A DNA stretch of 29,130 nt from CAZOEL01 sp964578835 (GTDB lineage Bacteria > Desulfobacterota > Syntrophobacteria > Syntrophobacterales > Syntrophobacteraceae), in the NCBI GenBank assembly GCA_964578835.1, contig CAZOEL010000083.1, positions 1 through 29,130 of the forward strand, written 5' to 3'. Numbering within the stretch: the stretch's first letter is position 1; each line of letters opens with the position of its first letter. Below the pieces are notes generated by a model, which saw nothing but the letters and a program-made list of their open reading frames with translations, had not been told where the DNA came from and made no database searches. Of this stretch, positions 16,573 to 22,877 are shown one piece after another. The position numbers and the translations under genes were made by a program.

Positions 16573-16613
16573 AAAAAACAGAAGAGCCGCAGGTTGCGTC
16601 TACCTGCGGCTCT
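16573..16613 (-). terminator. attenuator terminator (T1, segments 3:4)
   Basis: On the minus strand a perfect 12-bp stem, AGAGCCGCAGGT (16613-16602) with ACCTGCGGCTCT (16594-16583), closes a 7-nt loop and is followed by TCTGTTTTTT. It is an excellent intrinsic terminator placed 30 nt after the leader-peptide stop and before the structural gene. Confidence 0.92.
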
Positions 16614-16711
16614 ATGTGCTCTATCAAAATGGCTAACCGAACATCATCGCACTCTCCAGGCAGACGCTTTGGAATAATAAAAATAATACCAATAATAATA
16701 GCTTCTGCCTG
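16596..16711 (-). promoter_or_regulatory. alternative RNA pairings of the aromatic attenuator (segments 1, 2, 3)
   Basis: Segment 1, CAGGCAGA (16711-16704, just after the leader start), is perfectly complementary to TCTGCCTG in segment 2, with the Tyr codons in the loop. Segment 2, GCGTCTGCCTG (16667-16657), can instead pair with segment 3, CAGGTAGACGC (16606-16596), over 11 bp with one G-U. Segment 3 includes five bases of the 5' arm of terminator T1 plus its loop, so 2:3 pairing and T1 exclude each other. A ribosome stalled on the Tyr codons would break 1:2 and allow 2:3, giving read-through. A ribosome at the stop codon would cover segment 2 and let T1 form. Confidence 0.82.
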
Positions 16712-16721
16712 TCATGGTCAC
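16644..16721 (-). CDS. tyrosine-rich leader peptide of the DAHP synthase attenuator
   Basis: This short ORF of 25 codons from GTG 16721 (or 23 from ATG 16715) has the core RSYYYWYYFYYSKASAW and ends in TGA at 16644. Nine consecutive codons from 16700 to 16674 are all aromatic: seven TAT (Tyr), one TGG (Trp) and one TTT (Phe). Such a run is far from chance and is the signature of a leader peptide that senses charged tRNA-Tyr. GGAG lies 6 bp before the GTG, the better start; the spacing to the ATG is 12. The segment also forms RNA segments 1 and 2 of the attenuator. A longer frame over the same bases reading leucines is a shadow. Confidence 0.88.
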   Translation of the reverse strand: MTMTGRSYYYWYYFYYSKASAWRVR

Positions 16722-16764
16722 GATCAACTCCAGGATTAAACCGTTCAACCGAAAACGCTAACTG

Positions 16765-16808
16765 ATCATACACTGTGCATCCGTACTCTACCAAAACAGT
16801 GATGTCAA
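16765..16808 (-). promoter_or_regulatory. promoter of the leader peptide/DAHP synthase unit
   Basis: On the minus strand TTGGTA (16794-16789) and TATGAT (16770-16765) are spaced 18 bp, 44 nt before the leader GTG. A perfect TTGACA at 16808-16803 lies slightly upstream, but its -10 at 17 bp spacing (TACGGA) is poor. Either way, transcription would start upstream of the leader. Confidence 0.55.
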
Positions 16809-16845
16809 GAATAAAAATCAATCATGCGGCAATTCTAAATTTGAG

Positions 16846-16889
16846 GCGGCATAGTAGGGGCAAAAAATCTTTTGCCCCTACTATGCTGC
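16846..16889. repeat. long palindrome, 20-bp stem
   Basis: The arm at 16846-16865 pairs with 16870-16889 over 20 bp (one G-T) around a 4-base loop. An imperfect AAATTT/AAATTT extension reaches about 16838-16898. It lies between the small unknown gene (stop at 17007) and the DAHP promoter. It has no T-run beyond the stem, so it may be a repetitive extragenic palindrome or a cruciform, or could end transcription from the small gene. The remaining bases up to 17006 show no gene. Confidence 0.7.
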
Positions 16890-17006
16890 AAATTTAAAAC
16901 TGCTGATCAATCCTGCAGCCTTCCTCGCACAAAAAAAGGCCGCTACAAGGGGGGACGCCCGAGAGAGCTCATATGCCGCCACTTCTGGAGTCGGGGAAGC
17001 CTGCTG

Positions 17007-17318
17007 TCATGCGCATGCTGATTTTAGCTCATACTCCGGCTTCTTTTCGGTTGCCGCTTCATAGTTGCTGAGAAGCTCGTGAGCTTCGCGCTGGATGTAT
17101 TCGAGCCCAAGTCCGTAGCGATTGAGGTATTTGATCAACAGCATCGCCATCGCTATGAAGTTGTCGCTATCGATAGAGCCGGTCTTCAGCACGTTATCGA
17201 TAAAGCCGGACAGCTTTTCGTGTTCTTCAGATGTACCGGCGTATGCAATGCCGGATTGCGCCTCTCTAAACAACTTTAGGACGTCATCGGGCGTTGGAGC
17301 TGTGTTCTGATCATTCAT
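17007..17318 (-). CDS. small conserved-looking protein of unknown function
   Basis: This protein of 103 aa is not recognised. It begins MNDQNTAPTPDDVLKLFREA and is acidic and largely helical in character, with no signal peptide or membrane segment. The C-terminal half reads AMAMLLIKYLNRYGLGLEYIQREAHELL. ATG 17318 is chosen because AAGGTG lies 5 bp upstream; an ATG five codons earlier (17333) has no site. Its codon use resembles its neighbours, which supports it as a real gene. It lies 130 bp downstream of the VanX-like gene on the same strand, so co-transcription is possible. Confidence 0.65.
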   Translation of the reverse strand: MNDQNTAPTPDDVLKLFREAQSGIAYAGTSEEHEKLSGFIDNVLKTGSIDSDNFIAMAMLLIKYLNRYGLGLEYIQREAHELLSNYEAATEKKPEYELKSACA

Positions 17319-17448
17319 AGCCACACCTTTCATACAAAGTTCAATATCAAGGCTCTCCTATAAAACTTGCTATCAAGATAATCTTTCTTGTCTGTCTAGG
17401 AGAATGTTTTTCAAAGAATTCATTGATCTCGGGCCGCACAAAGCGTCT

Positions 17449-18222
17449 TTATTCGATAATTCGGTATTTGTTGGCGGCCACTCTTCTGTCGCACGAATTG
17501 AAGTGCCACCATTCTATGTTCAGGCCTCGAAATCCAGCTTTCGTCATGACTTCCCTGAGGAGCCTCCTGTTAGATACCTGCTCGGCGCTCAGCTTCCCTT
17601 CTTTGAGAAGCCTTGGCTCCTCGGCGGGATGAGACAACGTTCCGAAGTAGTCCATGGGGCACCCCATATCGAGGCGATTTCCTTGTGCATCGGCAATCGT
17701 TACATCGACTGCAGCTCCGTAGTTGTGCATCGATGCCGCCGACGGATTGGCAATGTATTTCTGCATGGGGGTGCCAACGACGAATTTCCACATCCGTCGT
17801 TGCACGCTCCTGGGGCGGCATCCGTCAGCAAGGAGAATCCTGAGGCCCGGGTTGGATGCTTTGAGAAGATCGTTGGCTTTCTTAAGTTTTATGGCCGTCT
17901 CTCTTTGCATGTACCCTTCCTTCAGTCCACCGTAAACATCGGCGCCCATGAAATTTGACGGGGAAGCATATTTGAGCTCGACAAGCACAGAAGGATCTAC
18001 CTCTCGAATATTGACAAGACCCGCTGCTATGAATTTCTTCTCCAATTCGCATATTTCGCCCGCGTCACTCTGGATCGATTCCGGTTGCGCGCCTAAATGG
18101 CCGCTTTGACGGCTGCTCTTGCCGTACGCAAAGCTCGAAGGAACGGGCAGGAGCGACTGCAGGATAATGATAGCGGAAAATAGCGTTATGGTTGCGGCGA
18201 TGCGTCTGGCTGTTCTTCTCAT
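17449..18222 (-). CDS. ddpX: secreted D-alanyl-D-alanine dipeptidase (VanX/DdpX family, peptidase M15D)
   Basis: This zinc dipeptidase of about 257 aa begins with a signal peptide (MRRTARRIAATITLFSAIIILQ, then small residues before SSFAYG). Zinc and catalytic residues are in place: SMHNYGAAVDVT gives the SxHxxGxAxD motif, and IEWWHF supplies the catalytic Glu and third ligand His. DGCRPRSVQRRMW corresponds to the substrate-binding Arg segment. The family hydrolyses D-Ala-D-Ala released from peptidoglycan or used as precursor. Export suggests cell-wall turnover or scavenging rather than glycopeptide resistance, and no VanH/VanA partners are present. ATG 18222 is chosen for GAGGAG 7 bp upstream and for the signal peptide; the open frame extends 30 codons further. 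It follows the hydrolase gene by 91 bp. Confidence 0.88.
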   Translation of the reverse strand: MRRTARRIAATITLFSAIIILQSLLPVPSSFAYGKSSRQSGHLGAQPESIQSDAGEICELEKKFIAAGLVNIREVDPSVLVELKYASPSNFMGADVYGGLKEGYMQRETAIKLKKANDLLKASNPGLRILLADGCRPRSVQRRMWKFVVGTPMQKYIANPSAASMHNYGAAVDVTIADAQGNRLDMGCPMDYFGTLSHPAEEPRLLKEGKLSAEQVSNRRLLREVMTKAGFRGLNIEWWHFNSCDRRVAANKYRIIE

Positions 18223-18313
18223 GCGGGTGCTCCTCAGAAAAAATAATTGCGGATAGCGAGTCATCCGGGGGGCGATCGATCTTGAGCCCTCATCGTGGAT
18301 CAGCGGGCTCAAT

Positions 18314-19426
18314 TCACTTTTCAGCCCCGGAACTTTGCTGATTTTCAGGATTTGCTTTTCTCTCCCCCGATTGCGCGCTCAGCCACTGAAGGCCAACCAG
18401 GTACAGAACGTCGTGGCCGCCCTTGAAAAGGCTGATAGTGGTGCTGCCCGAGCTTTTTCGCATGAGCAGCGGCTTTCCGGCCTCCCCATATAACTTATCG
18501 CCGTGCTCGTAGGCAAGGCGGGTAGGGATTTCGCCCTTTGATGCTGTGCGCTCGATATCCTCGAGAGCAATCACATCTTTTGGATCGGCCAACTCGTTGA
18601 AGACTCGGACCGAGTGCTCGGGAGGAGCAATATCGTCATGAACGCCGTGCGCGAGGTAGATGGGGAGATTCCTGCCCCTTGCGTTCTTCAGGTGCGCGCT
18701 CGGGCTTCGTTTCCTGCATTCGTCGGCCGCCTTCGATCCTTCCCGGGGCTTTCCTCCGCAGGAGGCGGCAATATGTCTTGCATAGTGGCGACCAGGAAAC
18801 TTCACCACGTACCGGTACCAGTCGACAAGGTCGTAGATTGGAACCCATGCCGCCACGGCGCTCCACCTCTCCGGGTACTTGCCCGCCATGTTGAGCGCCA
18901 TCATGGCTCCGCCTGAGAAACCGGTGAGATAGATTCGATTCGGATCGATCCTGGCATTTTCGAGAGCATAATCCACCGCGTCCACAATGTCCTGAACGGC
19001 AAGCGCGGAGCCTGTAGCCGCCGGATCGTCGAATATCCCTCTATAGTCGGGATGAATGAACACCCAGTCGTTTGCGACCGCCCAGAGACCGTAGGGTATG
19101 CTGTATTTCTGCCTGTAATTGTCGCTCCAGCTGTGCAGGACGACTAAAAGCGGTTTGGCCTGATCTGTTTTGGAATCGTAGTAGAGGGCCGGCTGAGCGG
19201 ACCCATCCATGGATGATCGGATTCGTATGGTTTTGACCTGGGGAACTGTCTTTTCCCAAGATGCGGCGGATGGAAATACGGAAAAAGATTTGAAGCGGCT
19301 CAACTGCTCAGCAATGGCCGGTTGATTGTTATCGCCCCGGGCAACGCCGGTCAGAACGGCGCATAACAAGGCGACAGTCAGGGCAGCCAAGTACGAACGG
19401 CCTGATGATGCAAATAATCTTCGCAT
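18314..19426 (-). CDS. secreted alpha/beta-hydrolase (S9/PHB-depolymerase-like esterase or peptidase)
   Basis: This protein of about 370 aa has a signal peptide (RSYLAALTVALLCAVLTGVARG). The alpha/beta-hydrolase core shows LLVVLHSWSDNYRQ (oxyanion strand and loop), the nucleophile elbow YLTGFSGGAMMAL, the acid HGVHDDIAPPEHS and the His in FKGGHDVLYL. The layout is that of prolyl-oligopeptidase-like or PHB-depolymerase-like enzymes. The substrate is unknown; an ester or peptide in the periplasm is likely. ATG 19426 is used because GGAGG lies 9 bp upstream; ATG 19432 is too close to it. It is upstream of the VanX-like gene on the same strand, so the two may form a cell-envelope degradation unit. 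Confidence 0.85.
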   Translation of the reverse strand: MRRLFASSGRSYLAALTVALLCAVLTGVARGDNNQPAIAEQLSRFKSFSVFPSAASWEKTVPQVKTIRIRSSMDGSAQPALYYDSKTDQAKPLLVVLHSWSDNYRQKYSIPYGLWAVANDWVFIHPDYRGIFDDPAATGSALAVQDIVDAVDYALENARIDPNRIYLTGFSGGAMMALNMAGKYPERWSAVAAWVPIYDLVDWYRYVVKFPGRHYARHIAASCGGKPREGSKAADECRKRSPSAHLKNARGRNLPIYLAHGVHDDIAPPEHSVRVFNELADPKDVIALEDIERTASKGEIPTRLAYEHGDKLYGEAGKPLLMRKSSGSTTISLFKGGHDVLYLVGLQWLSAQSGERKANPENQQSSGAEK

Positions 19427-19593
19427 GGTCATGAACCTCCGTAGTGAAAGATAAAGAGCTTTCTTCTGGAAATACTCTAAAGCATTCCGGTCGAATATCA
19501 AACGAGCTCTACCAGGGCTAACTTGTTCTGCGATGATCGAACAATCGTAACGGCGGATTAGCCTCTATTCCAGTTACTTCTGCGTAGGAGTCA

Positions 19594-20017
19594 GCCCTGA
19601 AAGGGCGAAACACCATAGCCCGGGGCATCGCCCCATAGGCTTCAAGCTAAGGATCGGCTTCTGGCCTAAATCCACAGACCGGGTTTTAATAACTTCTATT
19701 CAGAAGCAGACCAGCAAGGAGAAAATCCTTATGAGCTGGGACTTCTGAGCGATAGTTCCTGCTCCTGGCGACCTCTTTAAATCGGCCACTGGAGCAGATC
19801 TCAAAAATGGGGCTGTAAACCCTGTCCTGGTGCGGTTCCTTAGCTTGAAGCCTATGGGGCATCGCCCCGGGACGAGCAAGCGGAAAAGAGACCCGGAGCC
19901 CTGAAGGGGCGAAATATGAATATTGGGTATTCCGCCCCTTCAGGGCTCCGGGGAGGTTTGTCCGGCTCCCGGACCCGGGGCGTTGCCCCGGGCTATGATA
20001 TTGCGCCCTTTCAGGGC
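19594..20017. repeat. cluster of nested palindromic repeats
   Basis: Outer arms of 33 bp (19594-19626 and 19985-20017) are inverted with 30 matches. A second inverted pair of about 35 bp (19619-19653 and 19837-19871) is identical except for its 3-base central loop. A 19-bp perfect hairpin (19893-19911 with 19933-19951) and CCCGGGGC/GCCCCGGG (19974-19992) lie inside. GC content in the arms is high. Reading frames across it translate to repeat-derived peptides and are not credible genes. It looks like a group of mobile extragenic palindromic elements. Flanks 19427-19593 and 20018-20205 show nothing else firm. Confidence 0.85.
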
Positions 20018-20205
20018 TATCACATGTAGCATTTGGGAGCGAAGCGCAAGGCAAAAGATCTCGTACACGAGGTCCCCTTCTGAACCAAATCTAGAATTGC
20101 TGGATTGGCGACGCTCAGGTTGAATAGCATCTTCGAAGTCGTTATTTTCTTTCTATAAGACCAAAAAGATTCCAAAAATCTCAACTCAATAGAATCCTCA
20201 TAAAG

Positions 20206-20236
20206 CTCGCTTACATTTTCTCTGAAGCGAGAGGAG
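20206..20236 (+). promoter_or_regulatory. hairpin beside the ribosome binding site
   Basis: CTCGCTT (20206-20212) pairs with AAGCGAG (20225-20231). The ribosome site GAGGAG (20231-20236) starts at the base of this stem, 8 bp before the start codon. It could affect translation or mRNA stability; no direct sign of regulation. Confidence 0.35.
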
Positions 20237-20244
20237 AAAATAAG

Positions 20245-20769
20245 ATGAAAAAATCAGTTGTGTTGACAGTTGCTATGGTTTTTCTGGCTTTCCCCGCGTT
20301 CTTTTTTGTGGCCCCGGCTGCGGGAACGGACCTGGTTGGCGATCTTGTAGGACTCGTAGCGGACAGATTGTTTTTGGATGGAAATGTGTCGCAGGACGCT
20401 TTCATCTTTGAAAATGTTCGTGGAAGCGGAGATATCAACCGGCAGCTCTTTGGGTTCTTCCCCGCGCCCGAGTTTTGGACAGTGGATCAGGGGCGCGTGG
20501 AGATCGCCGCTAACGGCGACTTTTTCGCGGACATATTCGGACTGCGGGCGGATGGCTTGACCGTTCCGCGCTTTGAGATTGCGGCCCTGATCGTGTGCGA
20601 GGATGGCCGGTTAGCTCACGACACCGGTTTTTTTCGCTCGGACGAGCTCGGAGACGTATTCATCAGCGATTTTGTAGTCTTGCCACTGTCCTGCTTTTCT
20701 CCAACCGTTCTCTTTGTGGACTTTGAAGACTTTCTGATCGCAGCGGCTGGAAGCGAAGTCGGCTTCTGA
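20245..20769 (+). CDS. small secreted protein of unknown function
   Basis: This protein of 174 aa has a clear signal peptide (MKKSVVLTVAMVFLAFPAFF, cleavage likely near APAAG). The mature part is not recognised. It is rich in Phe, Asp, Val and Gly, with repeated DLVG/DGN/FFAD patterns (FIFENVRGSGDINRQLFGFF, ANGDFFADIFGLRADGLTVP) and two isolated Cys. A beta-rich fold is inferred from the alternating pattern. GAGGAG precedes the ATG by 8 bp. It lies 131 bp before the PAS sensor gene on the same strand; whether they are co-transcribed is not clear. Confidence 0.7.
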   Translation: MKKSVVLTVAMVFLAFPAFFFVAPAAGTDLVGDLVGLVADRLFLDGNVSQDAFIFENVRGSGDINRQLFGFFPAPEFWTVDQGRVEIAANGDFFADIFGLRADGLTVPRFEIAALIVCEDGRLAHDTGFFRSDELGDVFISDFVVLPLSCFSPTVLFVDFEDFLIAAAGSEVGF

Positions 20770-20900
20770 AAACCAATCGATGCTTGAACTGCTGAAAAGA
20801 TCGTCAGAGGAGAAAAAGGCGTAAATTCGATTATAATTAACTGAGCGCCTGTTGAGAATTCAGATGGAGAACTAGAAACACTCAATCCCAGAGGCTCGAG

Positions 20901-22847
20901 ATGAAAGATCTGACGATAGAGCAGTTACAAGAAGAGAACGAAAAACTGCGCCGGGAGATTGCGGCTCTAAGAAAGGACTCAGCGAGCAGCGATCAATCAG
21001 GGGATTCTTTGCTGCAGAAAGAAGCCAAGCTCCAAGCCATCTTGGACACAACGGTGGACGGCATTATCACGATCGATGAGAATGCCGTTGTACAATCATT
21101 CAATAAAGCTGCTGAAAGGATTTTCGGCTATTCAGCCGGCGAGGTTATCGGCCGCAACGTCAATATGCTTCAGCCCTCTCCTTATCGGGAAAACCATGAC
21201 GGGTTTGTCGCGAATTATCTTCGCACCGGTCAGGCGAAAATCATTGGCAAAGGGCGAGAAGTCAAAGGAGTGCGCAAAGATGGGAGCACCTTTCCTCTCT
21301 ACCTTGCGGTGAGTGAGACGCGGGTTGCCGGGAAAAGGTACTTTACGGGAATTCTACGTGATATCACGCAATTTAGACGGGCCATTGATGAAATAAAAAG
21401 CCTCGCCCGTTTCGTTGCGGAAAACCCCAACCCGGTCTTCAGGGTTGCGCGTGATGGAAGGCTCCTTTACGGCAATCCCGGAAGTAATCGGTTGCTTTCT
21501 GCATGGGGCTCCAAGGAAGGCTCGATGTTGCCCGATCCATGGCCGAAAATCGTCTTCGAATCGCTTGAGTCCGGAGTCTGCAAAGAACTGGAAGCGCAAT
21601 ACGATGGCGTGGTCTATTCCTTTTCTATTATTCCCATTCTAGATGAGGACGATGTAAATGTTTATGGAAAAGACATAACGGAGCGAAAGCGGGTCGAAGA
21701 AGCTCTCCGGGAATCCGAGCAGAGATACCGAACCCTCGTTGAGAGCTCGAGCGACGCCATCTTGAAGATTGACAAGGATAGAACGATTCTCTCATTCAAC
21801 CGCGCTTTTCTCGACCTGTTCGGATTTGAATGGCGGGATGTTGCGGGCAAGACGGCTAGAATTTTCCATACCTCGGATGAATCCTTCAACTCATTGGGGG
21901 AGATGGCTTTTTCCGCAATAGAAAGGGATGGCTTTTTCAGGGCTGAATGGGAATTCATGCGCAAAGATGGAGCCATAATTCCCGTTGAGGAGTCCCTTTC
22001 CCCCATACGGGGCTCCAACGGAACGACCTCGAGTTACGTAGCGGTAATACGAGACATAACGGAACGAAAGCGCGTAGAGGAAGAGCTCGAGAAATATCGC
22101 AGTCGCCTGGAAGAAATGGTTCTTGAAAGGACGCATGAGCTTGAAGAAGCCCACAAGGCCCTGCTTCAGAAAGAAAAGCTCAAAACCTTGGGGGCCATCT
22201 CGGCGGAAGTCGCTCATGAAATAAGAAATCCCCTCATGTCGATCGGAGGCTTCGCCAAACGCCTCAAGAAAAAACATCCGGATATATCTGAAATCGATAT
22301 CATTGTCCGTGAATCCGAGAGGCTGGAGAGGATTCTCGACAGGATAAGCCACTATTTGAAGCCAGTTGAGATGCGCCCGAGCGAGTGCTCGGTAAAGGAA
22401 ATCATAGAGGAGTCTCTCGATTTCCTCTCTCCCGAATTGAAGCGAGAGGGAGTAACGCTTGAACGGGACTATGCTCCGGATATGCCGCCGGTTTATGTCG
22501 ATCCCGGCGTCCTCATGCAGATCCTTATCAATATGATCAGAAACGCTGTGAAAATAATGGATAAAAAAGGGAAAATCACCATTGAGACTTTGGAGAGCGA
22601 TCAGAATATCGTCGTCTACATTCGAGCGCCGGTCTCGGGTGTGAAAATCAAGGATCCCGAGCATCTCCTCATGCCCTTTTCCGAAGAGGATCAGAATATT
22701 TCGGTTCCAATCTGCTTTCGGCTTTTGAAAGGAATGGGAGGAAGCCTTACCCTGAGGCAGGAAAAGGACGCGGTCCTTTTTGCGGCGTCTCTTCTCAAGT
22801 CTTTACAGTCGGGCTCCCGGATCGACGAGAGAAGGGCGGCCGGCTGA
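20901..22847 (+). CDS. PAS sensor histidine kinase-like protein with FixL-type PAS and degenerate ATPase domain
   Basis: This soluble protein of 648 aa starts with a short coiled coil (LQEENEKLRREIAALRK). PAS1 (about 38-155) resembles the FixL heme PAS: PYRENHDGF (H99), KIIGKGR (R119), RKDGSTFPL and FTGILRDIT. H99 and R119 are 20 residues apart, as are heme-ligand His200 and Arg220 of Bradyrhizobium FixL. A shorter PAS2 and a canonical PAS3 (about 268-395) follow, then a coiled coil. The HisKA domain has an intact phospho-His (H439, VAHEIRNPLMS). The HATPase domain keeps an N-box (ILINMIRNAVKIM), but the G1 Asp-Gly motif is replaced by RAPVSGVKIKD and G2 GxGLGL by EEDQNISVPICF, so ATP binding is doubtful. 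GAGGCTCGAG is a weak ribosome site. Confidence 0.85.
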   Translation: MKDLTIEQLQEENEKLRREIAALRKDSASSDQSGDSLLQKEAKLQAILDTTVDGIITIDENAVVQSFNKAAERIFGYSAGEVIGRNVNMLQPSPYRENHDGFVANYLRTGQAKIIGKGREVKGVRKDGSTFPLYLAVSETRVAGKRYFTGILRDITQFRRAIDEIKSLARFVAENPNPVFRVARDGRLLYGNPGSNRLLSAWGSKEGSMLPDPWPKIVFESLESGVCKELEAQYDGVVYSFSIIPILDEDDVNVYGKDITERKRVEEALRESEQRYRTLVESSSDAILKIDKDRTILSFNRAFLDLFGFEWRDVAGKTARIFHTSDESFNSLGEMAFSAIERDGFFRAEWEFMRKDGAIIPVEESLSPIRGSNGTTSSYVAVIRDITERKRVEEELEKYRSRLEEMVLERTHELEEAHKALLQKEKLKTLGAISAEVAHEIRNPLMSIGGFAKRLKKKHPDISEIDIIVRESERLERILDRISHYLKPVEMRPSECSVKEIIEESLDFLSPELKREGVTLERDYAPDMPPVYVDPGVLMQILINMIRNAVKIMDKKGKITIETLESDQNIVVYIRAPVSGVKIKDPEHLLMPFSEEDQNISVPICFRLLKGMGGSLTLRQEKDAVLFAASLLKSLQSGSRIDERRAAG

Positions 22848-22877
22848 GAGCAAAGCTTCCGGGAAAAGCGCGGCCGC

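Noticed and set aside
16509..16574. N-terminal extension of DAHP synthase by 22 codons
   Set aside because: It would translate the T2 terminator sequence and lacks a ribosome site, while ATG 16508 has a strong one and gives the normal length.
16633..16821. Leucine-rich minus-strand frame of 62 codons (LLLLVLFLLF) over the aro leader
   Set aside because: It is another frame of the TAT/TTT-rich leader. The Tyr-rich frame has a ribosome site, fits the aromatic pathway and overlaps the RNA segments correctly.
17449..18222. Vancomycin resistance locus
   Set aside because: Only the VanX-like dipeptidase is present, it has a signal peptide, and no VanH, VanA-type ligase or VanRS is next to it.
19594..20017. 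CRISPR array
   Set aside because: The repeats are inverted palindromes of unequal spacing, not direct repeats with regular spacers.
19686..20054. Minus-strand reading frame of 122 codons across the repeat cluster
   Set aside because: It translates palindromic repeat DNA, has no ribosome site or recognisable domain, and such frames arise from the repeats themselves.
21891..22664. Minus-strand frame of 257 codons inside the PAS sensor gene
   Set aside because: It lies opposite conserved PAS and HisKA motifs and shows no family features of its own.
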